From positions 3,968,001 to 4,032,000 of the forward strand of contig NZ_LT670817.1 in the NCBI RefSeq assembly GCF_900129425.1: DNA of 64,000 nt, given 5' to 3'. This document shows positions 7,426 to 16,804 of this stretch, one piece after another. Below the pieces are notes generated by a model, which worked only from the letters and a program-made list of their open reading frames with translations, did not search any database and was not told the DNA's origin. Every line of letters begins with the position of its first letter. Positions within the stretch are counted from its first letter, which is position 1. The DNA is from Bradyrhizobium erythrophlei (GTDB lineage Bacteria; Pseudomonadota; Alphaproteobacteria; Rhizobiales; Xanthobacteraceae). The position numbers and the translations under genes were made by a program.

Positions 7426-9807
7426 ATGGAGCAAGACGTGAGCGAAACCACAATTCCCGCGGAAGGCATCGGCGCTCGCGTTCTACGCAAGGAAGATGCC
7501 CGGCATTTGCGTGGTCGCGGTCAGTTCGTAGGCGATCTCTTCATGGTGGGGTTGCAGGAGGTGGCGTTTTTGCGCAGCCCGCTCGCGCATGCGCGTATTG
7601 TATCGCGGACTCGTCCCGCGGGCCATGACCATGCCATCTTCTTTCTCGGCGATCTGAAGGGCGTCGCGCCCATCGTTACACGCTCGTCCATTCCCGGCTA
7701 CAAGGTTTCGGAATATCCTGTTCTTGCCCGGGAAAAGGTTCGGTTTGGCGAGCCGGTCGCCATGTGCGTGAGCCGAAATCGCGCGGCCGCCGAAGATCTG
7801 ACGGAACTCGTCGATGTCGACTATGACGAGTTGCCTGCCATTGTCTCCTGTGAGAGCGGACGCAGGGCCGGCGCGGTGCAACTGCACGAGGGCTGGAGCG
7901 ATAATCTCTTTCTCGAAACGTCGTTCGATAGCGGCATCGACGCGATCGCCTCGACGGCGCCGGTCGTGGTCGATCTCGAGGTCTCCTGTGCGCGCCAGAC
8001 CATGCATCCGTTGGAGGGCAAGGGCGTGCTCGCGCACTGGGATCATCGGGCCGGGCAGCTCGTCGTCCACACGTCCACCCAGGTGCCGCATCTCATTCGT
8101 GCCGGCCTTGCAGAATGCCTGGGACTGCCGCAGGCCGTCATTCGCGTGATCGCGCCGGATGTCGGCGGCGGTTTCGGATACAAGTGCCTATTGCAGCCGG
8201 AAGAAATCGCGGTGGCGTGGCTGGCCCTGACCTACAAGACGCCGTTCCGCTGGACTGAAGATCGCCGCGAACATCTGGTTGCCGGCGCCAATGCGCGCCA
8301 GCATCACTACAAAATCAAGGCCTATGCCGATGCGCGGGGCAAACTGCTCGGGCTCGACGCGGAAATCTCGGTCGACACTGGCGCCTATTCGGTCTGGCCG
8401 TTCACCGCCTGTCTCGAGGCGGCGCAGGCTGGCGGAAATCTGCCGGGGCCGTATCATCTCACCGCCTACCGCGCGAAGACGTTTTCCGTCGCTACCAACA
8501 AGCCGCCTTTCGCCCCCTATCGCGGTGTGGCGCGGCCCGGCGTCTGTTTTGCCATGGAGCAAACCATCGACGCCATCGCCAAGGCGGTCGGCCGCGAGGC
8601 ATGGGAGGTCCGTGCCGAAAATCTCGTCGCCGCCAGATTCATGCCTTACACCAACATCACCAACAAGCATTACGATTCCGGCGATTATCCGGCGGTACTG
8701 CTCGAAGCGAAGGAGATGATCGGCCTGGACGCGTTTCGTGCCGGTCCGCGTCGCGATGCCCGCGGCCGCTATCTCGGCGTCGGATTTGCCAGCTACACCG
8801 AGCAATCGGCGCACGGCACCAAGGTGTTCGCCGCCTGGGGCTTGCCCCTGGTGCCGGGCTTCGATCAGGCCTTCGTCAAGCTGACGCCCGACGGCGCGCT
8901 CGAAGTGCGCTCCGGGATCCACACCATCGGTCAGGGCCTGGAGACGACGCTGGCGCAGATCGCGGGCGAGGTGACGGGCGTGCCCTACAAGGATATTCGC
9001 GTGACGCTCGGCGACACCGCGACAACGCCGTTTTCGACCGGTGCCTACGCCTCGCGCGGCATCGTGATGACAGGCGGCGCCGTCGCGCGCGCGGCCGAAG
9101 TCGTCGCCCTTCGCATCAAGGCCATCGCCGCGCATCTGCTGCAGGTCGAATCGAGCGCTGTGGCCTTCAGGGACGGCCGGATTTGTGCCGGGCAGGCCAG
9201 CGTGTCGTACGAAGACATCGGCCGCGCCTGGTATATTCGCCCGGATCAATTGCCGGACAATGTCGATCGTGGGGGATTGGAGGCGACCGAGGGTTATAAG
9301 CCGCAAGTGGATGGCGGCGTCTTTTCCTACGCCAGCCACGCGGTTCGCGTCGCTGTCGACCCGGAAACGGGCCTTGTCGAAATCCTCGACTACGCCATCG
9401 TCGAGGATTGCGGAAAAATGGTCAATCCGATGATCGTTGAAGGCCAGACCTACGGCGGCGCGGCACAGGGTGTGGGCACAGCGCTGTTCGAAGAAAGCCC
9501 ATACGACGACAACGGCCAGCCGCTCGCATCGACTTTGCTCGATTACATCCTGCCGGGTCCGGTGGAGTTGCCGAAATTCCGCATCGCGCATCGCGAGACG
9601 CTGTCGCCTTATTCCAAATTCGGCATCAAGGGCGTCGGGGAGGGCGGTGCCATCGCGCCGCCGGCTGCAATCGTCAATGCCATCAACGACGCGCTGGCGC
9701 CGCTGAATGCGACCTTGCGCGATGCGCCGGTATCGCCGACGCGGATTTTGAAGGCGATCGCAGCCGCCAAGCTCGTCCTCATTCCGCAGCCAGGCAACGC
9801 CGCATGA
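7426..9807 (+). CDS. Molybdopterin-binding large subunit of a xanthine dehydrogenase-family Mo hydroxylase
   Basis: Large catalytic subunit of about 793 residues. The N-terminal aldehyde oxidase a/b hammerhead (VLRKEDARHLRGRGQFVGD) is followed by the Mo-cofactor domain with GGGFGYK and the C-terminal active-site segment GVGEGG, whose Glu is the catalytic base of this family. The loop PYRGVARPG replaces the AYRCSFR loop of true CO dehydrogenases, so this is a form-II enzyme that hydroxylates a carbon of an aldehyde or N-heteroaromatic ring, not CO. GTG at 7438 is an alternative start with GGAG before it. It overlaps the next gene by four bases. Confidence 0.9.
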   Translation: MEQDVSETTIPAEGIGARVLRKEDARHLRGRGQFVGDLFMVGLQEVAFLRSPLAHARIVSRTRPAGHDHAIFFLGDLKGVAPIVTRSSIPGYKVSEYPVLAREKVRFGEPVAMCVSRNRAAAEDLTELVDVDYDELPAIVSCESGRRAGAVQLHEGWSDNLFLETSFDSGIDAIASTAPVVVDLEVSCARQTMHPLEGKGVLAHWDHRAGQLVVHTSTQVPHLIRAGLAECLGLPQAVIRVIAPDVGGGFGYKCLLQPEEIAVAWLALTYKTPFRWTEDRREHLVAGANARQHHYKIKAYADARGKLLGLDAEISVDTGAYSVWPFTACLEAAQAGGNLPGPYHLTAYRAKTFSVATNKPPFAPYRGVARPGVCFAMEQTIDAIAKAVGREAWEVRAENLVAARFMPYTNITNKHYDSGDYPAVLLEAKEMIGLDAFRAGPRRDARGRYLGVGFASYTEQSAHGTKVFAAWGLPLVPGFDQAFVKLTPDGALEVRSGIHTIGQGLETTLAQIAGEVTGVPYKDIRVTLGDTATTPFSTGAYASRGIVMTGGAVARAAEVVALRIKAIAAHLLQVESSAVAFRDGRICAGQASVSYEDIGRAWYIRPDQLPDNVDRGGLEATEGYKPQVDGGVFSYASHAVRVAVDPETGLVEILDYAIVEDCGKMVNPMIVEGQTYGGAAQGVGTALFEESPYDDNGQPLASTLLDYILPGPVELPKFRIAHRETLSPYSKFGIKGVGEGGAIAPPAAIVNAINDALAPLNATLRDAPVSPTRILKAIAAAKLVLIPQPGNAA

Positions 9808-10643
9808 AACCCGCGGAATTCGATTACAAGCGCGCGCGCACGCTGCCGGAGGCTGCGGAATTTCTCGCGGCCGCCAATGGCGATGCGAAAATTCTTGCCG
9901 GCGGTCAGTCGCTCGCGCCGATGCTGAATTTGCGTCTCGCGCGCCCGCTCATCCTGATCGATATCAAGCGCGCCGAAGGTTTGCGCGAGGTTGCCGCTGA
10001 CGACAATGTCATGTCCATCGGCGCAGGCTGGACGCATGCTGAAATCGAAGACGGGGCGTTTGAAGATCCTACGCGCGGATTGATGCCGTATGTCGCGCGT
10101 CGCATTGCTTACCGCGCCGTGCGCAATCGCGGCACGATCGGCGGCAGCCTCGCCCATGCCGACCCCGCTGCCGACTGGATTTCGACCATGGCAGCGCTGG
10201 GCGCGACATTGGTTGCGCAAGGTGCCGACGGCAAGAAACGCCGCCTGGCCGCCGATACCTTCCTGGAAGGTGCTTTCCAGACCAGACTTGGCACAAATGA
10301 TGTGCTCATTGCCATCGAGGCCCCACGTCTCTCTGAGAAGGCAAGATGGGGCTATTACAAAATCTGCCGCAAAAGCGGTGAATTCGCCAATGCTATCGGC
10401 GTTGCCATTTTCGATCCTAAAAATCGATTGAGCCGCGTTCTGGCCGGTGCGACGGACGGTCCGCCGGTGCTGCTGCAGGAGACGGCGAAAGCGTTGGCCG
10501 ACCAGGGCTCATCCGCGGCCTGCGATCACGTCGGGACTGAGATTGCAGCGGTGCTATCCGGCCATGATGCCGTCATCCGGCAGTTGCACGTCACTGCGGT
10601 CCGCCGCGCGCTCGACGCGCTCGCCGTCAAACCGGATCATTGA
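9804..10643 (+). CDS. FAD-binding middle subunit of the Mo hydroxylase (CoxM-like)
   Basis: Medium subunit of 279 residues that passes electrons through FAD. The family start MKPAEFDYKRARTLPEAAEFL, the FAD segment AGGQSLAPMLNLRLARP and NRGTIGGSLAHADPAADW are all present. The C-terminal CO-deh-flav domain region also follows. ATGA overlap with the large subunit and close packing with the FeS subunit indicate one polycistronic message and a fixed L-M-S stoichiometry. Confidence 0.9.
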   Translation: MKPAEFDYKRARTLPEAAEFLAAANGDAKILAGGQSLAPMLNLRLARPLILIDIKRAEGLREVAADDNVMSIGAGWTHAEIEDGAFEDPTRGLMPYVARRIAYRAVRNRGTIGGSLAHADPAADWISTMAALGATLVAQGADGKKRRLAADTFLEGAFQTRLGTNDVLIAIEAPRLSEKARWGYYKICRKSGEFANAIGVAIFDPKNRLSRVLAGATDGPPVLLQETAKALADQGSSAACDHVGTEIAAVLSGHDAVIRQLHVTAVRRALDALAVKPDH

Positions 10644-10645
10644 AC

Positions 10646-11758
10646 ATGGCGACCATCACGCTATCCATCAACGGTGCCCCGGTCTCGGCCGAGGTCGAGC
10701 CCCGGTTGCATCTGGCCGATTTTTTGCGCGGCGATCTGCATCTCACCGGGACGCATCTCGGCTGTGAGCAGGGTGTGTGCGGCGCCTGCACGGTGCTGAT
10801 CGACGGCAAGCCACAGCGCGCGTGTCTGGCCTTCGCCGTCGATTGCGACGGCGCGGAGGTCCGGAGCATCGAGGATTTCGACGACGATCCGCTGATGGGC
10901 GAACTGCGCGACGCGTTCAGTATCTCGCACGCGTTGCAATGCGGATTCTGCACGCCGGGCATGCTGGCCAGCGCCCGCGACATCGTCAGCCGGTTGGGCG
11001 AGGTTTCGGAGTCGCGAATTCGCGAGGAACTATCCGGCAATCTCTGCCGTTGCACCGGCTATGTCGGGATCGTCGAGGCGATCCGCGCGGTGTCGCTCGG
11101 CAAGTCGCCCGCGATCGCCAGCCCTGTTGCGGCAAGCGCGCGCAAGTTGATGAAGCGAAGCGCCGCCGTTGAGACCCCCGTCGTCGCGCCGGTTGTTCGT
11201 TCTGCGGCGCCGTCCGCGATCGCCGGTACCTCGATCGAGGAACGCATTCCCATCGGCGCGCCGCCGGACAAGGTGTGGCAGGCACTGTCGGATTTGCGGC
11301 GCGTGGCATCATGCCTGCCAGGCGCGGAGATCACCGAAATCGACGGCGACAAGGTGAAGGGACGCGTACGCATTGCGCTGGGTCCGATCAAGCCGGCTTT
11401 CAGCGGCGAAGCTACGGTGACGATGGACGCCATCAGACGCGAGGGCAGAATGGTCGGGCGCGGCCGCGATTCCGGCATCGGCTCGTCCGCCGAAGGAGAG
11501 GCACGCTGGCAGGTGATCGACGGTGATACGAACGGCTCCGTTATTGTGGTGAATCTGACTTGGCGCCTGACAGGTCCGCTGGCGCAATTCAATCGCTCGG
11601 GTCTGATCCAGGATATTGCGCGTCGTCTCACAGCGACATTTGCGATCAATCTTGAAGCCGCCATCGACAACAGAACGCCGCCTGTCGCCACCTCCCAGGG
11701 CATCAGCGCTTTCGGGTTGTTCTGGTCGGTAATCAAGGCGCGATTGTTCGGGAGCTGA
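10646..11758 (+). CDS. 2Fe-2S small subunit of the Mo hydroxylase fused to a CoxG-like SRPBCC domain
   Basis: Residues 1-160 form the iron-sulfur subunit. A plant-type cluster (C-E-Q-G-V-C-G-A-C with a downstream Cys in RACL) is followed by the second cluster, CGFCTPGM and LCRCTGY. After a linker rich in Ala, Val and Pro, residues about 195-345 are a CoxG/SRPBCC domain with IPIGAPPDKVWQALSDL and CLPGAEI. CoxG homologues are thought to recruit CoxD-type maturation factors or anchor CO dehydrogenase to the membrane. They are normally separate genes, so this is a notable fusion. ATG at 10646 is preferred to TTG at 10640. Confidence 0.88.
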   Translation: MATITLSINGAPVSAEVEPRLHLADFLRGDLHLTGTHLGCEQGVCGACTVLIDGKPQRACLAFAVDCDGAEVRSIEDFDDDPLMGELRDAFSISHALQCGFCTPGMLASARDIVSRLGEVSESRIREELSGNLCRCTGYVGIVEAIRAVSLGKSPAIASPVAASARKLMKRSAAVETPVVAPVVRSAAPSAIAGTSIEERIPIGAPPDKVWQALSDLRRVASCLPGAEITEIDGDKVKGRVRIALGPIKPAFSGEATVTMDAIRREGRMVGRGRDSGIGSSAEGEARWQVIDGDTNGSVIVVNLTWRLTGPLAQFNRSGLIQDIARRLTATFAINLEAAIDNRTPPVATSQGISAFGLFWSVIKARLFGS

Positions 11759-11872
11759 TGAAACCGTAGTGCGCACCGATCCAGAAGGCCGACCGATCTC
11801 ATTCCGTTGAAGAGAAGGCAACATCGTCCCATGGCGAATGGCTTGCATGGTAGGGCGACAAGCCGCCCGTTG

Positions 11873-13315
11873 TTATTGACGCCTCATGGGTGCCTTCGTA
11901 AATCCGTGTTTCGATGAACTCAAATCGGTTGTCGCAGGGCTGGCAGAGGGTCCCACATCCTGCACGTCGGCGCCGTCGCGTTTCCTGCGCGCTACCTGAT
12001 GCGCCATGAAGGCATCAATTGTTTCTCTCGACACGTTACTGCTTCCGTCTTGGGAAAACATTACCACGGGTGGCAATTCCGGATGCTTGAGAGTATGCGC
12101 CATGCTGTAAGCCGGCCAATCCGGTGGATGGCTCAAATCTGGCAGCCCGAATTTCGTGGGCTGACTACAAAAAGCGCAATTCGAAACACTTTCAAAGCCC
12201 GCGTGCAGTGAAAGCTCCTTTTCAAGTCGAGCTCGATACAAGTAAGCATCTGAACTCGCCACAATGCTGACACCATAGAAGCCGGCCAACATTGCAAAGC
12301 TTAAGTCGCGCAACGGCCGCCTTCCGAACCAATCCATTACGCGCGACGGCCATAGGAAGAGATCATGATTGAGCAGGATCGGCAAGGTTGCAATGACCAC
12401 GGTAATGCCGGCGCTGTAAATACGCGAGGGATACGCGAACCGAAACTGGCGTGTTCGAAGACCGATCAAATCCGGGATAAACAACAATGAAATCGGAATT
12501 GCGAACGCAACGAAAACGACGACGGTCCGCAGAAAAGACCTTCTTTCGAGCAATTTGAAAGAGAGCGCAGCAACAAGCAACCCTGTAATAAAAACTCCGC
12601 CGATCGCAAATACGAACCAGTGAAATACCCCCTCGCTGGGGACAGTGGGTTCACTGAAATGACAGATTAATTGAAACGGAAGAGCGATTAGGAGGACGGC
12701 GACCAGTGCGCCACGGTTCTTCATCGATCCTTTTCCGTGTCGCGCGGAAGCGTAGGTTCCAATGGCTAGTATAACGTTTGAGAGAGCGACAACTTCGTAG
12801 CTCGCCGCGAGGAAAAAGCCGATAGCGAGACGCCGGAACGACCGAGGATCTAGCGCGGCGTCGAGGGAATAGACGACGAACAATGTCGTGAGGCTCAGTG
12901 CGAAAAGGAGTTCTGTCGCTGCAAAATTGGCAAGAAATATCGTCGCGGAAACAAATAAGGTGATGATTAGGCTCTTTGTAGCAACATTCAGCTTAGAAGT
13001 TATCGTGATGATCAGTGGAAGAGCTATTTGAGAGTACGTGGTGATACCGTACGCGATAGTTGCAATCTCGATGTGAGAAGGAAAAAAAATGCCGATTAGG
13101 CGAACTGGCGCTGTTGTCCAGACCACCGCAAAAAATCGCCTAGGCGTTTCTTGATCCCCCGGATACCAGAAGGGGTCCAGGAACGACTGAACGATGAAGT
13201 TCGTGCCGTCCATAAAAAATTGACGTCCAGCGAGAGCGCTTACAACGAGCACGAAGACGATAAGCACGGCATGAATCGTACCATCATCTTCAATCCGGCA
13301 TTTTCGCAAAATCAT
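11873..13315 (-). CDS. Polytopic membrane protein of unknown function
   Basis: Not recognised. It is a 480-residue protein that starts MILRKCRIEDD, then carries many hydrophobic segments to about residue 370 (for example HAVLIVFVLVVSALAG, LIITLFVSATIFLANFAATELLFAL, TVVVFVAFAIPISLLFI). A hydrophilic C-terminal tail of about 100 residues contains a paired Cys motif, SNCAFCSQ. The layout (about 10 predicted helices and a soluble tail) resembles sugar-related membrane proteins next to acyltransferases, but no motif proves it. GC content is visibly lower than in the flanking genes. It is followed on the same strand by an acyltransferase-3, so envelope glycan modification is a guess only. Confidence 0.7.
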   Translation of the reverse strand: MILRKCRIEDDGTIHAVLIVFVLVVSALAGRQFFMDGTNFIVQSFLDPFWYPGDQETPRRFFAVVWTTAPVRLIGIFFPSHIEIATIAYGITTYSQIALPLIITITSKLNVATKSLIITLFVSATIFLANFAATELLFALSLTTLFVVYSLDAALDPRSFRRLAIGFFLAASYEVVALSNVILAIGTYASARHGKGSMKNRGALVAVLLIALPFQLICHFSEPTVPSEGVFHWFVFAIGGVFITGLLVAALSFKLLERRSFLRTVVVFVAFAIPISLLFIPDLIGLRTRQFRFAYPSRIYSAGITVVIATLPILLNHDLFLWPSRVMDWFGRRPLRDLSFAMLAGFYGVSIVASSDAYLYRARLEKELSLHAGFESVSNCAFCSQPTKFGLPDLSHPPDWPAYSMAHTLKHPELPPVVMFSQDGSSNVSRETIDAFMAHQVARRKRDGADVQDVGPSASPATTDLSSSKHGFTKAPMRRQ

Positions 13316-13459
13316 GAGACTCCATCCCTTGGGAAGGGCCAGCCCAGCTCTTCGGTCGGTGCTGGTGCCGGGTTCGTGCTGAGCCGTATGGTCATCAGGC
13401 TTTTACGAGCCTACGCGGTCCTTCGACTGTTCTCCGAGGGTCTCAGCGATGCGTACCGA

Positions 13460-14668
13460 TCAATAAACTTGGGCCGGTTGAAGATCGCGGTATTTGCGAG
13501 TGATCCGACGACCAAATTCGATTCCAGGCAATTCTACCGCGTGGCGCGCTACCCACGCCAGCGCGTAGGCCACCATGGGAATTACAATGAGAGCGGCTAG
13601 AGGGTTGTGAAGGTTGCTCAGTGGCGCTTCCGATGCGGTCAAGCGACCCCAAGCTAAAATAATCGGGAAATGGATAAGATAGAGACCATAGGAAAGATCT
13701 GCGAGTACCACAAAAGGCCAACTACCGAGTGTTGTGGAAACCTGTGAGATCGTCCAGCGAATGGGTGAAGGTGTTTTCATTTGTTGTCCAAAAGCAAGAA
13801 TCCAAAATCCAAGGCAAATAAGTGCCCTACCGAAATCTAATATCATGCCGGCCGATCCCCAGATCGGCAGTAACATCAAACCCGTTGCGGCAAACAGGTA
13901 GATAAATCGGGAGTTCGGCTTCTGAGAGGCCGCTGCTATCAGCATCCCGCCCATGAAGACGTTGATCTTCAGGAGCAGTATGGATGGTAGGCTGAATTGG
14001 TGCAGGAACGAGGAGAAGAGATAGTCGCCTAACAGGCAAGCGGCGCAGGTAATCCCCACAACTGTGAGCCAACCAATGCTTCTTCCCAACAACGCTAAAA
14101 ACGGAAACAGAAGATAAAACTGCATCTCAAGACTTATACTCCAGTCCGGCAACCAAGTGCTTCGCGCGAACTCGGGGGAAAGACCGAAAAGAAAAGTGAT
14201 GTGACTGATAATATGAAGCCCGAGTTGATCGTTCGCAGTGCTGCCTGACTCCCAGTTGCTAAAATGGAACGAACCATCGAAGCCGTTTTGATATTGCTCA
14301 CAAAGCACCGCGATAACGAGCATTGTGTAGTAAAGCGGTGCTAACCGGAAAAACCTTGTCAGCCAAAAAATCAGCCATGTCTGAGGCCGATCAAGAGGTT
14401 CGTGAATCTCGCGAGCGGTAACCTGATGAAGCATGAGAAAGCCCGAGAGCAGAATAAAAATGTCGACGGCTAAGCTCGTCCAGCTCACGATCGGCGGGAA
14501 TTCCCCATACATGGCCAATATGTGGCCTACCATCACCCAGAGGGCCGCCAGTCCGCGAAGGCCGTCAAGATATCCGATGTGGGTGAAGGTAGTTTGCTTC
14601 ATCATTAGACTAATCAAAAATGATAATTTCGGAAATTTTACAGCTTTATCGTCGAAAATATGTGACAT
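13460..14668 (-). CDS. Acyltransferase-3 (OafA/YrhL-like) membrane protein
   Basis: Integral membrane O-acyltransferase of about 402 residues. The signature YLDGLRGLAALWVMVGH contains the family's R and H residues. WLIFWLTRFFRLAPLYY carries the RxxR-like motif, and about ten hydrophobic segments follow. Such enzymes acetylate or acylate polysaccharides or lipids at the membrane. The first ATG at 14668 has an AGGGG directly before it at very short spacing; ATGs at 14605 and 14602 are alternatives that bring the start close to the family motif. It is in the same low-GC pair as the membrane gene downstream. Confidence 0.85.
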   Translation of the reverse strand: MSHIFDDKAVKFPKLSFLISLMMKQTTFTHIGYLDGLRGLAALWVMVGHILAMYGEFPPIVSWTSLAVDIFILLSGFLMLHQVTAREIHEPLDRPQTWLIFWLTRFFRLAPLYYTMLVIAVLCEQYQNGFDGSFHFSNWESGSTANDQLGLHIISHITFLFGLSPEFARSTWLPDWSISLEMQFYLLFPFLALLGRSIGWLTVVGITCAACLLGDYLFSSFLHQFSLPSILLLKINVFMGGMLIAAASQKPNSRFIYLFAATGLMLLPIWGSAGMILDFGRALICLGFWILAFGQQMKTPSPIRWTISQVSTTLGSWPFVVLADLSYGLYLIHFPIILAWGRLTASEAPLSNLHNPLAALIVIPMVAYALAWVARHAVELPGIEFGRRITRKYRDLQPAQVY

Positions 14669-14699
14669 TGCCCCTGGAGATGGTTTTCGCGTCTGCTGA

Positions 14700-15224
14700 G
14701 CTGCTCAAAGAACACGCACAAGCGCAAGGGAACTCATGACCAACCATCTGGATCGGCATGAGACCGGGACAGTCAGCCCAATCGGCTATCCCGACTACGC
14801 GTCATTCTCTGACGTCGTGAAATAGACAGGTTCGCGCAAGAACTCGGCAAAGCGGAACCGTCGAGAGCTGTCAAGATCGCGAAGGGGCATGGGCGTAACA
14901 GCGACCAGATCGCGCACGTAAGAGCCGAGGACCCTTCGCGCCTCTATGGGCTGCTTGGTCGTCGACCAGCCAGGGAACTCGCCGATGAATCTGCCTGCCG
15001 GCTTAATGAACGGTCCGGATCTTCCTGCCGAATTCGAAGCCGCCGCAGCATCGGTACTCGCCGCGTGGAGCAGGGGGCGGTCTTGGCAGGGTTTCTCGCT
15101 TGATGACGTGGATCGCCTGCGGCCGGCGTTCACCTTGGCGAAGGCGACGTAGAGAAGTTCGGAAAGTCACCTGCAGAAGCCGTTCGACCTCCCATCGGTT
15201 CCGAACGATCGGCTATGAGTGCAG
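14700..15224. other. gene-poor stretch, possible degraded coding fragments
   Basis: No convincing gene. On the plus strand an open frame ends at 15152 with a protein-like tail (LPAEFEAAAASVLAAW, then FSLDDVDRLRP). On the minus strand the frame ending at 14795 has VRDLVAVTPMPLRDLDSS. Neither has a good start or a family I recognise, and the two overlap. It sits at the edge of the low-GC pair and may be a junction of transferred DNA. Confidence 0.3.
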
Positions 15225-16508
15225 CTATGCCTCGTTCAAGGCTTGCGCGATGTCTGCGATCAGATCGGACGGGTGTTCGATGCCGATCGACAGCCGGATC
15301 GTGGAGTCGAGAACGCCTATTTTTTGGCGGATGTCAGCCGGAACGCCGGAGTGGGTCATGCTTGCGGGCAGGCTCGCAAGCGATTCGGTGCCGCCCAGGC
15401 TCACCGCCAGCTTGAAGATTTGCAGCGCGTTCAAGAATTTGAATGCGGCGGCTTGGCCGCCGACAATATCGAACGAGAACGTGGAGCCCGCACCGGTGCA
15501 TTGCCTCGCGAACAGCCGGCCGGCGGGGGAGGTCTCTTCGTGGTGAGCAAGGTAATGGACTTTCGCGACCTTGCCGTGGTCGCGCAGGTAATCCGCCACG
15601 AGCCGCGCGTTTCTGTCAGCTTTTTCCATGCGGATGCTCAGTGTTTCGAGCGACCGGCTGATCATCCAGCAGGAATGGGGGTCCAGTTGGGTGCCGATGG
15701 CTCCTCGCAACGCCTTGACGTCTTTCATGAGGGCTCTTGAGCCGAGCGCGGCGCCCGCGATCAGGTCGGAATGACCGCCGATATATTTGGTTAGCGAGTA
15801 CAACGAAAGATCCGCGCCGTGTTCGATCGGCCGCTGAAACACTGGCCCCAGTAGCGTATTGTCGCAGGCGACGATCGGCGTGTGTCCCTGAGCCTGGCCG
15901 ATCATCTCGGCAACGCGGCGGACCATCGCGATATCGACCAGGCCGTTGGTGGGATTTGCCGGGGTTTCGATGAAAATCATCGCTACCCGGCCTTTGAGCA
16001 GGGCGTCCTCCGCCGCCAGCCTGACTGCGGCTTCGTCGATGCCGGCGGCAAAGCCCACCGTTCCGATGGAGAAGCCCGCAAGCGTCTTCGCAAGCAGAGT
16101 TTCCGTCCCGCCATAGAGCGGTTGAGAGTGCAGAATGACGTCGCCAGGGCGGGCGAACGCGAGAATCGTGGTCGCAATCGCCGCCATGCCGGACGAGAAC
16201 AGCGCGCACTTCTCGGTGCGCTCGTAGACCGAGAGCCTGTCCTCGACGATCTCGCTGTTGGGATGATTGAACCGCGAATAAACGAGGCCCGCACCCATCC
16301 CTTCGGGAGGCTCGCGCCGACCCGAGACGAAATCGAAGAAGTCCTGTCCGTCTTCGGCGGTCCTGAAGACGAAGGTCGAGGTCAGAAAGACCGGCGGTTT
16401 GACGGCTCCTTCCGACAGTTGCGGATCGTAGCCGTAGTTCAGCATGAGCGTTTCGGGATGCAGCATGTGGTTGCCGATGTGGGTCTTCGACGGAAACGGT
16501 TTCACCAT
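15225..16508 (-). CDS. Cystathionine gamma-synthase/lyase-family PLP enzyme
   Basis: Cytoplasmic PLP enzyme of the Cys/Met metabolism family, 427 residues. YSRFNHPN, SSGMAAI and ETPANPT are family signatures. The PLP lysine lies in SLTKYIGGHSD. The C-terminal TLSIRMEKADRNA and SLGGTESLASLPASMTHS complete the fold. This clade acts on homocysteine, cystathionine or methionine derivatives. The exact reaction (synthase, beta-lyase or gamma-lyase) cannot be read from the sequence. ATG at 16508 follows a GAGGC site and gives a normal length, whereas the open frame extends to 16601. Confidence 0.85.
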   Translation of the reverse strand: MVKPFPSKTHIGNHMLHPETLMLNYGYDPQLSEGAVKPPVFLTSTFVFRTAEDGQDFFDFVSGRREPPEGMGAGLVYSRFNHPNSEIVEDRLSVYERTEKCALFSSGMAAIATTILAFARPGDVILHSQPLYGGTETLLAKTLAGFSIGTVGFAAGIDEAAVRLAAEDALLKGRVAMIFIETPANPTNGLVDIAMVRRVAEMIGQAQGHTPIVACDNTLLGPVFQRPIEHGADLSLYSLTKYIGGHSDLIAGAALGSRALMKDVKALRGAIGTQLDPHSCWMISRSLETLSIRMEKADRNARLVADYLRDHGKVAKVHYLAHHEETSPAGRLFARQCTGAGSTFSFDIVGGQAAAFKFLNALQIFKLAVSLGGTESLASLPASMTHSGVPADIRQKIGVLDSTIRLSIGIEHPSDLIADIAQALNEA

Positions 16509-16804
16509 GGCCTGCCTCGCTGTCTTGATACGTAACGTTGCACTGCGTTTTGGGGGTCTTCCAGAAGACGATGCGGTCAGGAGTGGTGGATGCGACGGCA
16601 TCCAACGGCTCCGGTCAACGTTGCCGGGATCAGCGTAGCAACATCCGGGACTGATTTCACCGCGCCCGAGGCTGATTTCCGAGCGCTCACCCGGGCTGCC
16701 GGCTTCTGTCCTAGGAGATCACATTTGTCACGTGGGAGCTGCAGGAGCGCCTGGTCCGCTTCTGGCGCGTAAGCGACCAGCGGCATGACGCCGGTCGTTG
16801 ACGA

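Noticed and set aside
8188..9591. 467-codon open frame on the minus strand
   Set aside because: It is antisense to the Mo-hydroxylase large subunit; arginine/aspartate/glycine-rich with no family features.
7426..11758. Carbon monoxide dehydrogenase (coxMSL)
   Set aside because: The large subunit lacks the AYRCSFR loop that marks form-I CO dehydrogenase, and the gene order is L-M-S.
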